Assembly: GCA_947247005.1 (NCBI GenBank) | Contig: OX365945.1 | Coordinates: 12,964,501 to 13,028,500 of the forward strand | DNA from: Spisula solida | Taxonomy: Eukaryota > Mollusca > Bivalvia > Venerida > Mactridae | Direction: 5' to 3' | DNA: 64,000 nt | Notes under the pieces: model-generated | The model's input: the letters and a program-made list of their open reading frames with translations, nothing else | Database searches by the model: none | What the model was told of the DNA's origin: nothing | Shown here: piece by piece, positions 36,395 to 48,339 of the stretch | How the letters are laid out: each line of letters starts with the position of its first letter | Position numbering within the stretch: position 1 is the stretch's first letter | Made by a program: the position numbers and the translations under genes

Positions 36395-37455
36395 CTTAAC
36401 CAGCCGAGCACAGAAAACATTAAAAACACACAAAGCACAATGTCCAACTAAACAAGCGCAGATCCGCCCAAGTCCAAGCTGTCGAAAAGTATAATAAATT
36501 ATAACTAGCTGAATGACCCAGTAGAAAAGATACAGCAACCAAAAGGCGGAATGCCTACGCTGAATGACCTAGTTACAACAGTAAAACTGCTGAACTACAA
36601 AGTTATAGCAGCCTTTAGTCTCAAAAGTTAAGCCTCAGTGATGAATTGAGCGACCACAAGTACAAAGAAGTCAAAAATAAATTTTAAAAATAAAATGGCC
36701 AATTACACAATGCATTAGATAGTCATTAGCACATGAACTTATACGCGTCATACCACTCGCAGTTCTACCAGCCGCATTTATTGACCTCATAACCCCTTTC
36801 GTCTGTAGGAACATCGTTTAATGATTGATTACCGCATTTCGTATATAATCGACAATTCATACAACTTTCACTGAGCAACACAATGAATGTTAGATAAGAA
36901 ACTAGTTCATGACGAAACCAATAATGCAATAGTCTAACAAGGAAATGAATGAAAACTAGTCGAACATTACATGAATGAAATGTTCCTAATTTCCTATTAA
37001 GTGTCACCAATAGGTACTCTTCTACAATCACTATCCACCAGTGCTATGTTAATGGACAGCAATAAATGGCCATAGGAAATGAAAATAAGAGACTAATAAG
37101 GGGTTTGATGTAACAACTTCATTAAAAGACTCTCCACTCTGGGAGATTGGGATTGTCGTCTGGTCTGTCTACAGCTGGGTGTACCATAATAGCAAGGGAC
37201 GATAGCCTATTATTTAACAAATAGACATCAACTAGCAATATCATTATAGTCAATATTTATCTGTTGTCTGCTTCGACTGCAAAATGAGTTGTTGATTGGT
37301 AAACCAGTGCCTTTATTCATCAAACACTTCAGATGTTATACTTGTATCTTAAAAACTGCACGTGACTTATGTCTTTATCAGCATTTTATTGGCATTTAAT
37401 CATACAACAATAACAAACGCGCGCAGATCGCTGAAGTTTTGTAAATGAATCAGAC

Positions 37456-37552
37456 CACGGTATGAATCCCGATACATCGCTTTTCAGTTCCGTCCGAGCC
37501 ATATGAAAAACAAAACGGAACTGCAAAACGGTATATCGGGATTCATACCGTG
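37456..37552. mobile_element. 97-bp hairpin MITE with 5-bp target duplication
   Basis: Near-perfect hairpin with arms of about 36 bases, starting CACGGTATGAATCCCGATA and ending with its complement, with a CAGTTCCGT/ACGGAACTG inner stem. CAGAC lies directly outside both ends (37,451-37,455 and 37,553-37,557). Arm L carries the empty site with one CAGAC-equivalent (GTCTG at 923-927), which confirms both boundaries. A 5-bp duplication excludes the TA and TTAA families; hAT elements make 8-bp duplications, so the superfamily is open. Confidence 0.9.
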
Positions 37553-38659
37553 CAGACATGTCTGTAGATATGGAAATGGTATCAAAATAAAATAACTGGA
37601 AAACAGTAACATAACTCTTCTCAGAATGAAATCGTTGTTAAATTTACTAGTTATAATAAAGTAAATCACTTCTCCAAGCTTTGGTCATGATGAACATACG
37701 GACACAATCATGAAAATGCTATGTATTAAACCTTAAGCACCATAACACAAAATTAGTATACATAAGAAGTCCTTGATAACCAAAAGACTGAATTATGAGA
37801 CGATGTGCAACCCTGATACATTGTACCATATTCACCCTCCTGACAACATTAGTTGCATTACAGTATCTATAATACCGGTAATAATACCAAAGTAACGTCA
37901 AGTTCATTTATACACCATATACATTTAAGTTAAACAAACAGCAGTACAAGGGGTGATATTTACCGATCTACATGCCACCAAATGGCAATTTATGTTCAAT
38001 GTGACATTGACCTTAAACGCATAAAGGGCATGACCAAACTCCTGTGAAATGTTAATACATGTACCCAATGCCTAAGTGGTCTGCGTTTATCAATCGAACA
38101 TGATCTACTGATGAACTAAAACTAACTTCAGCAAAATAATATACACACAATTCGTAAAAGGAAGGCTAAATTAAAGACAATACAGCCTTGGCATCAGCTT
38201 TATTTCAATTCATCTTCTCCATGAACGTCAATTGAAAACATAAAAAAAGATATGTTGCCAGTGGTTACTTCTAATTTTGATACAAGACTTTAAGCAATTT
38301 CGGAATGAAAATATCACTGCTTGTATTTTACAACACAAATGAAACAATTATTTCACAATACTTCAATCTGTTAAATTTCTATCATATGACAGGTTAAATG
38401 TCACCTCGAGGATGTGTCACAATTGAAATATACTGGATTCGTTGTAAGGAAATAATCACGCGAGGATTCCAAATTTGATACATACATTGTGGTAGCTTAA
38501 CCATCATGTTAACACACAAATATCTCAGCATTTACCGCGTCCCCTATTGCAAAGAAATAAGAAACTCTGAAGTGATGTCAAGGAATTCAATCACAAAACC
38601 AACCGATTACATGATCTAACACCTTTGTTATACTCCAAAATGGAAATAAATATACTAGA

Positions 38660-38982
38660 TTTATATCTCGTTCAAAGGCACTTTACATAACAGTGTAATA
38701 AAAGGGCACAGATGCATCCTCTCCCAGTGCAGATGCAGCATAATCTGACCAGAGGTACAGACTGAGAGAAAGCCCCTGGAGGGCTGGTTCTTTAATGTGC
38801 CTGGTGTAAAGCACCGATACACAGCTTCCTGACACCTTTACCCAAATACTTTGCATTACACACTGTCAGATATAGCAGGAAATATTATAAGTATTTCAGG
38901 AATGTCAAGTGCCGATGCCAGCGATTGAACCCACGATCTCTGGATAGACAGTCCAGTGCGTTACCACTGAGATAAATCCGCT
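38660..38982 (-). mobile_element. tRNA-derived SINE, ~320 bp
   Basis: On the minus strand the element starts near 38,982 with a tRNA head. It has an A box TATCTCAGTGG and B box GGTTCAATCGC at tRNA spacing, then a ~200-base body including GTGTATCGGTGCTTTACACC and AGGCACATTAAAGAACC, and ends in AAGTGCCTTTGAACGAGATA before an AT-rich tail. The body and GATATAAAT tail resemble conserved-core SINEs of molluscs. Copy M (about 23,325-23,345) is uninterrupted at this place, so the insertion followed the M/R split. Confidence 0.85.
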
Positions 38983-39200
38983 TATCATGGGATAAACAAT
39001 GATTTATTTTCCAGAGTTTCAATATTGAGGATATTTGGTAAAAATGGCGATATTTTCTATATTTGCTGATTTAAACAGAATAGTAGTAGACGGCCTTGTT
39101 AGGCCATTTGAAGGTATATTTACCATGGGGTTTATATGCCATCAAGGACAAAATATTATCACAGCATGTTAGAGACAACTGTATGGAAGGTCAAACAAAG

Positions 39201-40310
39201 TAGCCTAAGAGCTGAGGGCGATTTATTCAAAATTGGAGTCCATCTCTTAAACTTGCACCACAGTTGGACATATGACCTAACATTAAGAAAATCCATTTCT
39301 TACAAATTTCCTCTTTCACAACCGCTCAGCATCCAAGATGGCGTCCAAGATGGCCGCCATTTTTACGCGAAAATGGTACTGAACGCTTATTTATGCATGA
39401 AATGAACTGTTTTCTCACAAATATGTTTCAAAATGTACTTATAAGTTGAAAAATGAATGGAATACACACTTTTATCTGTTTTAATAGTAAATTTCGACAT
39501 TTTGGAAAAGATATGACCCATATAGAGGCCCAAAATTGGCTATTTTTAGTGTATATTTCTTAATTTTGTATTGTCAATAACTTAAAAGTGCATTTATGAC
39601 TGTAAATTTTACCTTTAATTGGTTTCATTTATTCTATATATTTAGTGTGAAAGATATGAGGGTGTAAGATGTACAACTTTTTTAGTTTTATGCGTTCCCT
39701 AAGGGTGTGAAGTGGGTGGGGTAAATTCACATCAAAAGTGAAAAAATAAGAAACTGCCTCTTTTTAACTAATTATTTATGTATTTAGACCATATTGGGTT
39801 GACATATATAATGTGAATGAAATTATGCATTTTGAAATTAGTTTTGGTTGCTCGTGCTCTATTTTACGAAGTGGGTGGGGTAAAATTTCGTAAATAGTTT
39901 TAAAGATTTAATAACGAGATTAACCAATGATTGTTTTTAAACTCTGAGCTCTGTTTTTCTTCTGACCTATGATAAACTATTCTGAAATGTTCTTCAAGCT
40001 ACTTTTGTATATAATAAATGAGAGATTGTACAAATAAACACGTTACGTGACTTCGCCTGTTAAAAGTGGGTGGGGTAAAAAACTGCAAAAATGAGAATAA
40101 TGACAATTTGCAGAAATTGCATCCTATGAATTATTTTGATTAATATAGACAGTACAAGTCTCTTTGGTTTTATAAGATATATTTATTGCAGCATTTCGCT
40201 GTTTTAAAATTGGTCATGCTTAATATTGTGAAGTGGGTGGGGTAAAATCACGTAAATAGTGAAACTTCATAATGGGCGCCATTATAAGCTAAAACCAATG
40301 GGTATGCGAT
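39201..40310 (+). repeat. Left terminal inverted repeat of the foldback element
   Basis: Matches 43,846-44,939 reversed, ending inward at AAGCTAAAACCAATRGRTA. It carries four copies of GTGGGTGGGGTAAA (39,712; 39,871; 40,066; 40,233) and an ATCCAAGATGGCG-type block near 39,335. The 89-codon frame at 39,136-39,405 crosses the insertion boundary, so it is not a real gene. Confidence 0.9.
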
Positions 40311-40747
40311 CAGAAGAACTTTCATACACACCGTCATCAGTAGTACAACCGCCACAATTGACAATAACCGAATCAAATGAGACTTAAATTTTATACATGT
40401 AAATGATGTTGAATATTTGCATTCTGGTATATCTCATGATATGCAGCAAATTGCCTTGCAACACTGACTATTTCAAGGTCAAGGTTAGGGTCAATGAAGT
40501 TATAAGGTCAAAGTACAGAAAAAGCAACTTAATAACATTTTCTCACGTTTCAGGTGATGTTTGAAATACTGATTCAATTTTATAATGTTTAATAATGAAA
40601 TTATTTTAAATATAGGTCTATATATAAATAATTGTTTGTGTAAAAAGGACAATTATACACATTGTAAAACGAAATAAAAGACGCCTTTGCTCGAACTACA
40701 ACTGGAAAAGTCATAATTATCCCATGTCGTGAACTCCCACCAAGCAT

Positions 40748-43510
40748 ATGAAGCCATTTCTAGCTTTTAGTAGTAGTCACCACCGATGGATGAAGCCTTT
40801 TCTAGCCTTACGGAGGAGTCACCACCAGTGGATGAAGCAATTTCTAGCCTTATGGAGGAGTCACCAACGGCGGATGAAGCCATTTCTAGCCTTATGGAGT
40901 AGTCACCAACGGCGGATGAAGCCATTCTACACTTATTGAGGAGTCACCAACGGTGGATGAAGCTATATCTAGGCCTCACGGAGTACTCCCCAACAGTGGA
41001 TGAAGCCATTTATAGCCTTATGAAGTAGTCACCACCAGCAGATAGAGCCATTCTAGCCTGATGGATAAGTCACCATCAGTGGATGAAGCCATTTCTAGCC
41101 TTATGGAGGAGTCACCACCAGTAGATGAAGCCATTTCTAGCCTTATTGAGGAGTCACCACCAGTGGACGAAGCCATTTCAAGCCTCTTGGAGGAATCACC
41201 ACCAGTGGATGAAGCCATTTCTAGCCTTATGGAGGAGTAACCACCAGTGAATGGAGCCATTTCTAGCCTTATGGAGGAGTAACCACCAGTGGATGAAGCC
41301 ATGTCTAGCCTTATAGAGTAGTCACAAACGGCGGATGAAGCCATTTCTAGCCTTATGGAGTAGTCACCAACGGCGGATGAAGCCATTTCTAGCCTTATGG
41401 AGTAGTCACCACCAGTGGATGGAGCCATTTCTAGCCTTATAGAGGAGTCACCACCAGTGGATGAAGCCATTTCTAGCCTTATGGAGGAGTCACCAACGGC
41501 GGATGAAGCCACTTCTAGCCTTATGGAGTAGTCACCACCAGTGGATGAAGCCATTTCTAGCCTTATGGAGTAGACACCACCAGTGGATGGAGCCACTTCT
41601 AGCCTTATGGAGGAGTCAGCACCAGTGGATGAAGCCATATCTAGCCTTATGGAGGAGTAGTCACCAATGGCATATGTAGCCATTTCTAGCCTTATGGAGT
41701 AGTCACCACCATCGGATGGAGCCATTTCTAGCTTTATGGAGTAGTCACCACCATCGGCATGAGCCTTTCTAGCCAAATGGAGTAGTCACCACCAGTGGAT
41801 GAAGCCATTTCTAGCCTTATGGAGGAGTCACCACCAGTGAATGAAGCCATTTCTAGCCATATGGAGGAGTCACCACCAGTGGATGAAGCCATTTCTAGCC
41901 TTATGGAGAAGTCACCATCATCGGATCGGGCCATTCTAGCCCGATGGAGTACTCCCCTTCTGCGTATGAAGCCATTTCTAGCCTTATGGAGTACTCCCCT
42001 ACTGCGTATGAAGACAGTTCTTGCGTTATGGAGTACTCCCCTACTGCGCATGAAGACAGTTCTAGCCTTATTGAGTACTCCCCTACTGCGTATGCAGACA
42101 TTTCTTGCCTTATGGAGTACTACCCTACTGTGTATGAAGACATTTCTAGCCTTATGGAGTACTCCCCTACTGCGTATGAAGACATTTCTAGCCTTATGGA
42201 GTAATCCCCTACTGCGTATTAAGACATTTCTAGCATTATGGAGGACTCCCCTACTGCGTATGAAGACATGTCTTGCCTTATTGAGTACTCCCCTACTGCG
42301 TATGCAGACATTTCTTGCCTTATGGAGTACTACCCTACTGTGAATGAAGACATTTCTAGCATGATGGAGTACTCCCCTAATGCGTCTGAAGACATTTCTA
42401 GCCTTATGGAGTAATCCCCTACTGCGTATTAAGACATTTCTAGCCTTATGAAGGACTCCCCTACTGCGTATGAAGACATTTCTAGCCTTATGGAGTACTA
42501 CCCTACTGTGTATGAAGACATTTCTAGCCTTATGGAGTACTCCCCTACTGCGTATGAAGACATTTATAGCCTTATGGAGTACTACTCTACTGCGTATGAA
42601 GACATTTCTAGCCTTATGGAGTAATCCCCTACTGCGTATGAAGACATTTCTAGCCTGATGGAGTAATCCCCTACTGCGTATTTGGACATTTCTAGCCTTA
42701 TGAAGGACTCCCCTACTGCGTATGAAGAAATTTCTAGCCTTATGGAGTACTCCCCTACTGCGAATGTTGACATTTCTTGCCTTATAGAGTACTCCCCTAC
42801 TGAGAATGAAGACATTTCTTGCCTAATGGAGTACTCCCCTACTTCGTATGAAGACATTTCTAGCCTTATGGAGTACTCCCCCACTGCGAATGTAGACATT
42901 TCTTGCCTTATGGAGTACTCCCCTACTGGGTTTGAAGACATTTCTTGCATTATGGAGTACTCACCTACAGCGTATGAAGACATTTCTAGCCTTACGGAGT
43001 ACTCACCTACTGCGTATGAAGACATTTCTTGCATTATTGAGTACTCCCCTACTGAGAATAAAGACATTTCTTGCCTAATGGAGTACTCCCGTACTGCGTA
43101 TGAAGACATTTCTAGCCTTATGGAGTACTCCCCTACTGCGAATGTAGACATTTCTTGCATTATGAAGTACTCCCCTACAGCGTATGAAGACATTTCTAGC
43201 CTTACGGAGTACTTACCTACTGCATATGAAGACATTTCTTGCATTATGGAGTACTCCCCTATTGGGTTTGAAGACATTTCTTGCATTATGGAGTACTCCC
43301 CTACAGCGTATGAAGACATTTCTAGCCTTACGGAGTACTCACCTACTGCGTATGAAGACATTTCTTGCATTATGGAGTACTCCCCTACTGCGTATGAAGA
43401 AATTTCTTGCATTATGGAGTACTCCCCTACTGCGTATGAAGACATTTCTTGCCTTATGTAGTACTCCCCTACTTCGGAAAAAGCAGTTGATAGCCTTATG
43501 GGGTACACGC
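40748..43510. repeat. 42-bp minisatellite, about 66 units, with higher-order structure
   Basis: Two unit types follow each other. Type A (40,748 to about 41,940) has GATGAAGCCATTTCTAGCCT followed by TATGGAGGAGTCACCACCAG-like sequence. Type B (about 41,940-43,490) has TATGAAGACATTTCTAGCCT followed by TATGGAGTACTCCCCTACTG. In type B, variant units recur as blocks: GCCTAATGGAGTACTCCC at 42,821 and 43,073 (252 = 6 x 42), and a five-unit block (210) around 42,180/42,390. As 42 is a multiple of 3, several frames stay open on both strands (308 codons at 42,582-43,508 minus, 259 at 42,682-43,461 plus, 252 at 41,018-41,776 minus), with 14-residue repeats such as SSYAVGEYSIRLEM. Open frames on both strands argue against a gene; no start context, signal peptide or known domain is seen. 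Confidence 0.95.
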
Positions 43511-43845
43511 ACTCTAAATCAGCGGATAAAGTCCATGCCAGATAGAGTACTTGTCACAAGTGGATATGTTATTCCAAGGCCTATAAGAAACTCAATACTG
43601 CCAGAAAAAGCCATTCATATCCATTTGTAGAACTCCCAACCAGTGGTAAACTGATTCCCAGTCATGTTAGGGTATGCACCACAACTAAAATAACCATTCC
43701 TAGCAGTATGGAGTACTCACCACCAAAGTATCAAGCAATTACTAGCCAAATGTTTACTTACTACTCCTAGCAAAAGCCATTCTTAGCTGTATTAAGTATG
43801 GAGTATGTATATGAAAACGCTAGTTTTACTCTTATGTTTGCCTAT

Positions 43846-44939
43846 CTATTGGTTTTAGCCTATAAAGTCGCCACACTATACCGGTGAGTATATTATATTA
43901 TAAGATATTTTACCCCACCCACATCTAGTTTAAAAACAACAATAGGTCATAACAAATAAGTCTTTTATAAAGAAAGAGATGTGTACTGTTTATATTGAGC
44001 AAAATAATACATAGAATGCAATTTCTGCATATATCCATTATTCTCATTTTTGCAATTTTTTACCCCACCCACTTTCAACAGGCAAAGTCATGTAACATAC
44101 TTATTTTTAAAAACTCTCATCTATTATCTACAAAAGAAACTTATTGAACATTTCAGAATATTTTATCATAGGTAAGAAGAAAAACAGAGGTCAGAGTTTA
44201 AACAACAATCGGTTAATCTTGTTGTTTAGTTTTTTTTATTATTTGTGAAATTTTACCCCACCCACTTCGTAAAAAAGAGCACGAGCAACCAAAACTAATT
44301 TAAAAAACACATCATTCCATGCACATCGTACAGCAAGTTCACCATGATGCTCTAAATACATAAAGGAAGTCAAAATTATGTAATTTCTTATTTTTTTCAC
44401 TTTGGGGTATATTTACCCCACCCACTTCAAACCCTTAGCGATAGCATACAACTAAAAAAGTTGTAAATCTTACACCCTCATTTTCTTCATACTAAATTTA
44501 CGAAATAAATAAAATCATTTAAATGTAAACTTTATAGTCATAAATGTACTTTTAAGTTATTGACAATACAAAATATAGAAAAATACCCAAAAATAGCCAA
44601 TTTTGGGCCTCTATATGGGTCATAGCTTTTCCAAAATGTCGAAATTTACTATCAAAACAGATAAAAGTGTGTCTTCCATTCATTTTTCAACTCATAAGTA
44701 CATTTTGAAACATATTTGTGAGAAAACAATTCATTTCATGCACAAATAAGCGTTCAGTACCATTTTCGGGTAAAAATGGCGGCCATCTTGGACGCCATCT
44801 TGGATGCTGAGCGGTTTTGAAAGAGGAAATTTGTAAGAAATGGATTTTCTTAATGTTTGGTCATATGTCCAACTGTGGTGCAAGTTTAAGAGATGGACTC
44901 CAATTTTGAATAAATCGCCCTCAGTCAGCTCTTAGGCTA
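43846..44939 (-). repeat. Right terminal inverted repeat of the foldback element
   Basis: Mirror of the left arm. The four G-rich boxes appear here as TTTACCCCACCCAC (43,909; about 44,059; 44,252; 44,412), at spacings matching those of the left arm when read from the outside in. Confidence 0.9.
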
Positions 44940-46623
44940 AAGGCTTAACATGGATGGACACGACAGCATTTGTAACGACCATGTATCCTCTGTGTTACGG
45001 TAATGCTTTTTTCAACAGTATAAGGAACGTTAAGATAATTATTTCATCATGAATGGATAACGGAGCATTGTGTAACAAAATGCCACACAAACATAGGAAT
45101 ACCATATTATCGCACATTAAATAGGATATAAAAAGCCTGGCTAAAGTTGTAAATAGATAGCAACATTCTTGGAAACGTAAACTTTACACCTATATTTAGA
45201 ATACCCATCATTCGGATGTGTATCTACAGACATGTTCGAATAGAGTTTTAAGATATTAACTAATAGGACAGGGGAGGCAGCAATTCAACAGACCACGTGA
45301 TGCACAAAAACTATTGTACAAATTGCTACCTCTGCACAAACGAAAGTGGTTCAAGGCAAAATGACGAATAATTGGACAGTAAGAATGATTTTTCGACTGA
45401 CTATTAAAGTTTAAAAAATAATATTGTTGACGAATATGGAACCTAAAATACATGAATTGACAGTGAAGTCAGAGTTGTAGTTCTTATATACGTATTTAAC
45501 GGTATATTATGATCCCCACCAGTAGATATTTACAAAATCACTGTCTTGACTGATTATGAAATAGGCCTTCAGAAGGGTAGAATTATTATTTGAGAATGTG
45601 CTTTTTGTCGACCGAGATTTTGACCACTATTGGCAGTGTCAATAATACTGAAGTTGGTATCATTACGTGTATACTATTACTGACAGGATTGGAATCAGTG
45701 ACACGGTATGCCAGAATATAATACCCTACAGGCATCATTCTTGACGTGGCCACACATTAAACACGAATTGAGAACTTTTTCTCCATCGAGAACTAGTTTC
45801 ATCCTAGAAAAAAACAAATTAATGAAGTAAACAACCCTGATTTTCGAATGTGAAGTAAGGAGTCGCAATATTAAATTCCAGACCTTATTATAAAATAAAA
45901 CACCTTTTCACACAATACATTTATTTAACGTGTTCAGATGATGTTATATTTTCTCCTAATTGGACATAACTCAACCTTGCTCTAGGTTTCAAATTATAAC
46001 AGTTATGTGACAGTATGGAGGCTGGCGTGATGTGAACGTTGTGATAGCTGGGAGATCTAATGTCTTCGTCCTTGGCATTACTGTGGCGATTACGCCGTAC
46101 AGTATGATTTCAAATTCCTTAATGGGTGCAAACTATTCATAGAACACCTTGCATATACAAAAGCTATTCGTAACACTTCCCGATTATGAAAACAAAAACT
46201 AAGTATAAAATAGATAAACCATTTGCTAAATGAGGATCAGAATAAATTGTTTGAGTACCGCTAAGTACTACTCCCCTTACAGTTCCATCAACCAGAGCAC
46301 ATCTCACATACTGATATCGTAGTAAAGATATGCACTGAAGTTTTTCATTTTTCATTACAATTCAACAGAAGAGATCTATCACCGGGATACATTTCTATAT
46401 TTTATATAGTTATTTACTATAATTCTGTTGGTAGATGCTGCAATGTACAACTACAACCTGACTACAATAACGATTTACCCACTGACGTAGCCTGCAATGA
46501 CATTAAAATAAAGATTTGTAATTATTTTCTCTCGGTTAAAAAGTTATTTACTATTTATTTCGTACAATATCCAATATTAATTTTGTATTTAATTTTGATC
46601 CTTCTAACAGAACATAAACATTA

Positions 46624-46641
46624 CCCCCCCCCCCCCTCCCC
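46624..46641. repeat. Poly(C) expansion
   Basis: C13-T-C4 stands where copy M has only five C (about 25,970). It is a simple slippage expansion in arm R. Confidence 0.9.
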
Positions 46642-46970
46642 GAGAATTATTAAAATAATTGGATCGGAATTAAAGTGCAGTAAAAACATTCTATCCTAGA
46701 TTAATTTTGCATGACATAATTCAAAACAAAAAGCATGCAATTAATTAAAATAAACGCAAAATTTCACAATTATCTGAAAAACCCAATTTCCCTATATAAA
46801 GTAGAACTATTTATTATATTGTTTCATTAAAATTTCAACATTTCAAAGTACAAGCTAGCTTGTAATATGATTTCTAATTGCGTATGCGATAATTATAGAA
46901 GACTTACAAAAGGAAAAATGTCATTTACAATGACAATATTAAATAAACAACATCCATTTTTCACTCAATT

Positions 46971-48339
46971 ATTACACGAAAGACACAAAAATAACTCATG
47001 AATTACAAGTACAAATCACAAGAACCTTGAAACATTCGAAGCACATAACGAACTGGATTAAGTCATGTTTGTATATTACAGCATGGTTATTAAACGACAA
47101 CCCACATATACGGGTTTTTTGTGTATGTACTGTTTACATTTCATTACATACACAAACTCATAGTTCTTGGATGCCGATTTAACTGGACTGTGCATTTTCA
47201 CACAATAATATTATATAACTATCGTATATGCTAAATCTCGACTTTAACATGGACTGAAACAGCGAAAAAAAAAAGAAACAGCATTGGAAGAACATATACA
47301 AGCACATAGTTACGATATATTCATATACGACTGTATCTGCATTCCCAAAGAAACATCTTTATCATGATACCAACTTGATCCAGTAAGGGTGAAACATTTG
47401 TCAAATTCAAATATGTGATGTCATTAAAAACTCGACTAACTAGCTAAGTTGGAGTATTGAAGACAAGCATGGGCTAAATTGTTTGGTTGACAGCCACCTA
47501 ACGGATGTGGGTTTAGTTTTATTCCTGATTTGAACAGGTAATATTATTCCCTGATATTGCCTACATTCAAGCTCATTGCATGTGTTGATGTTGTCAGTTG
47601 CATAGGGCAAGGCGATACTGGTTGAAAACCAACAAATCTAAACACAAACTGACTGAACGCCTGACTTTATCCATTTCAAAAGACAGCATACACCATTGTT
47701 TTTATCTGTATTTAGGGAACTAAAACGTGAGGTAGTAAACATATGAATTAGTTCAGTTATGTTAAGTTTTAAAACATAATTACTTATGCAGAGCTATATT
47801 CACAAAGCAGTCATCGATCAATGATTGTAAATAGAATTGGCGCAATATTTTACCTTTGTATGGGTAAAATCGGTATTTGTAATTAGTATGGATATACCAC
47901 GTGGTATGAGACTTAATTTGTGGCTAAAAACGCAAGTACAAATATGTCAAAAAAAGTAAAAAACAAACGTAAGTAGATTCTATATTATTCTTCGACTGAT
48001 TTTAACGAGACATCTTCAACGCTACGCTTTTATATCTTTCATTGAATAGTGTCAATATATAATCATTTGAGACAATGACAAAACCTCAATATTATTTGTA
48101 AAATCGGCGTTTTGATTTCTATTCAGACGTTTTTTTTAAATGAAAAGGTTCACAAATGGCTTAATTTGACCCTGTGATATTTCAAAAAATAAAAAAATAC
48201 TTGTTTCTATAAATCTGTCCCATAATTCAAATAACCTAGCATGCCCGGCGTAAAAAGTAAGCATATACAGGTCTCCTGCTTTATTCTTCACTGGCCAAGT
48301 ACTAGTACCAGAGTCAAATTTCCTTGTCAATGATTTTGA
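46971..48339. other. Non-coding stretch, nothing recognised
   Basis: AT-rich; no frames above 64 codons, no terminal repeats. The segmental duplication ends at its left edge. Confidence 0.5.

Larger units (their letters stand above)
39201..44939. mobile_element. 5.74-kb foldback element with ~1.1-kb terminal inverted repeats
   Basis: The two ends are reverse complements over about 1.1 kb: it begins TAGCCTAAGAGCTGA (39,201) and finishes TCAGCTCTTAGGCTA (44,939). AAG stands on both sides (left ...CAAAG, right AAGGC...), a possible 3-bp target duplication. Copy M lacks it (empty site near 23,595) and arm L lacks it too (joined near position 45). Inside are a 2.76-kb 42-bp minisatellite and two short unique spacers (40,311-40,747 and 43,511-43,845). 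No transposase frame is present. Long TIRs around tandem repeats recall foldback/Galileo-type elements; the superfamily cannot be named from the ends. Confidence 0.9.
28171..46970. repeat. Arm R of the segmental duplication
   Basis: Reverse-complement partner of arm L over 28,171-39,140 and direct partner of copy M over 35,830-46,970. Later insertions unique to R make it much longer: about 29,560-32,690 (unrecognised, 3 kb), about 33,955-35,655 (includes a 980-bp TIR element), 37,456-37,552 (hairpin MITE), about 38,660-38,982 (SINE) and 39,201-44,939 (foldback element). No gene recognised in the shared parts. Confidence 0.85.

Noticed and set aside
42582..43508. 308-codon minus-strand frame as a repeat-protein gene
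   Set aside because: The 42-bp unit is a multiple of 3 and also leaves plus-strand frames open for 259 codons; there is no start context, signal or known domain, and adjoining units of the same array carry stops.
40748..43510. CRISPR array
   Set aside because: Contiguous 42-bp units with no unique spacers in eukaryotic DNA; it is a minisatellite. The same holds for the 28-bp array at 53,374-53,656.
46164..46355. Conserved exon between copy M (24,900-25,100) and arm R
   Set aside because: A short run of similar residues on the minus strand (YVRCALVDGTVR against YVSCALADEPVR) follows from nucleotide similarity of the duplicated DNA; stops and frameshifts break it elsewhere.
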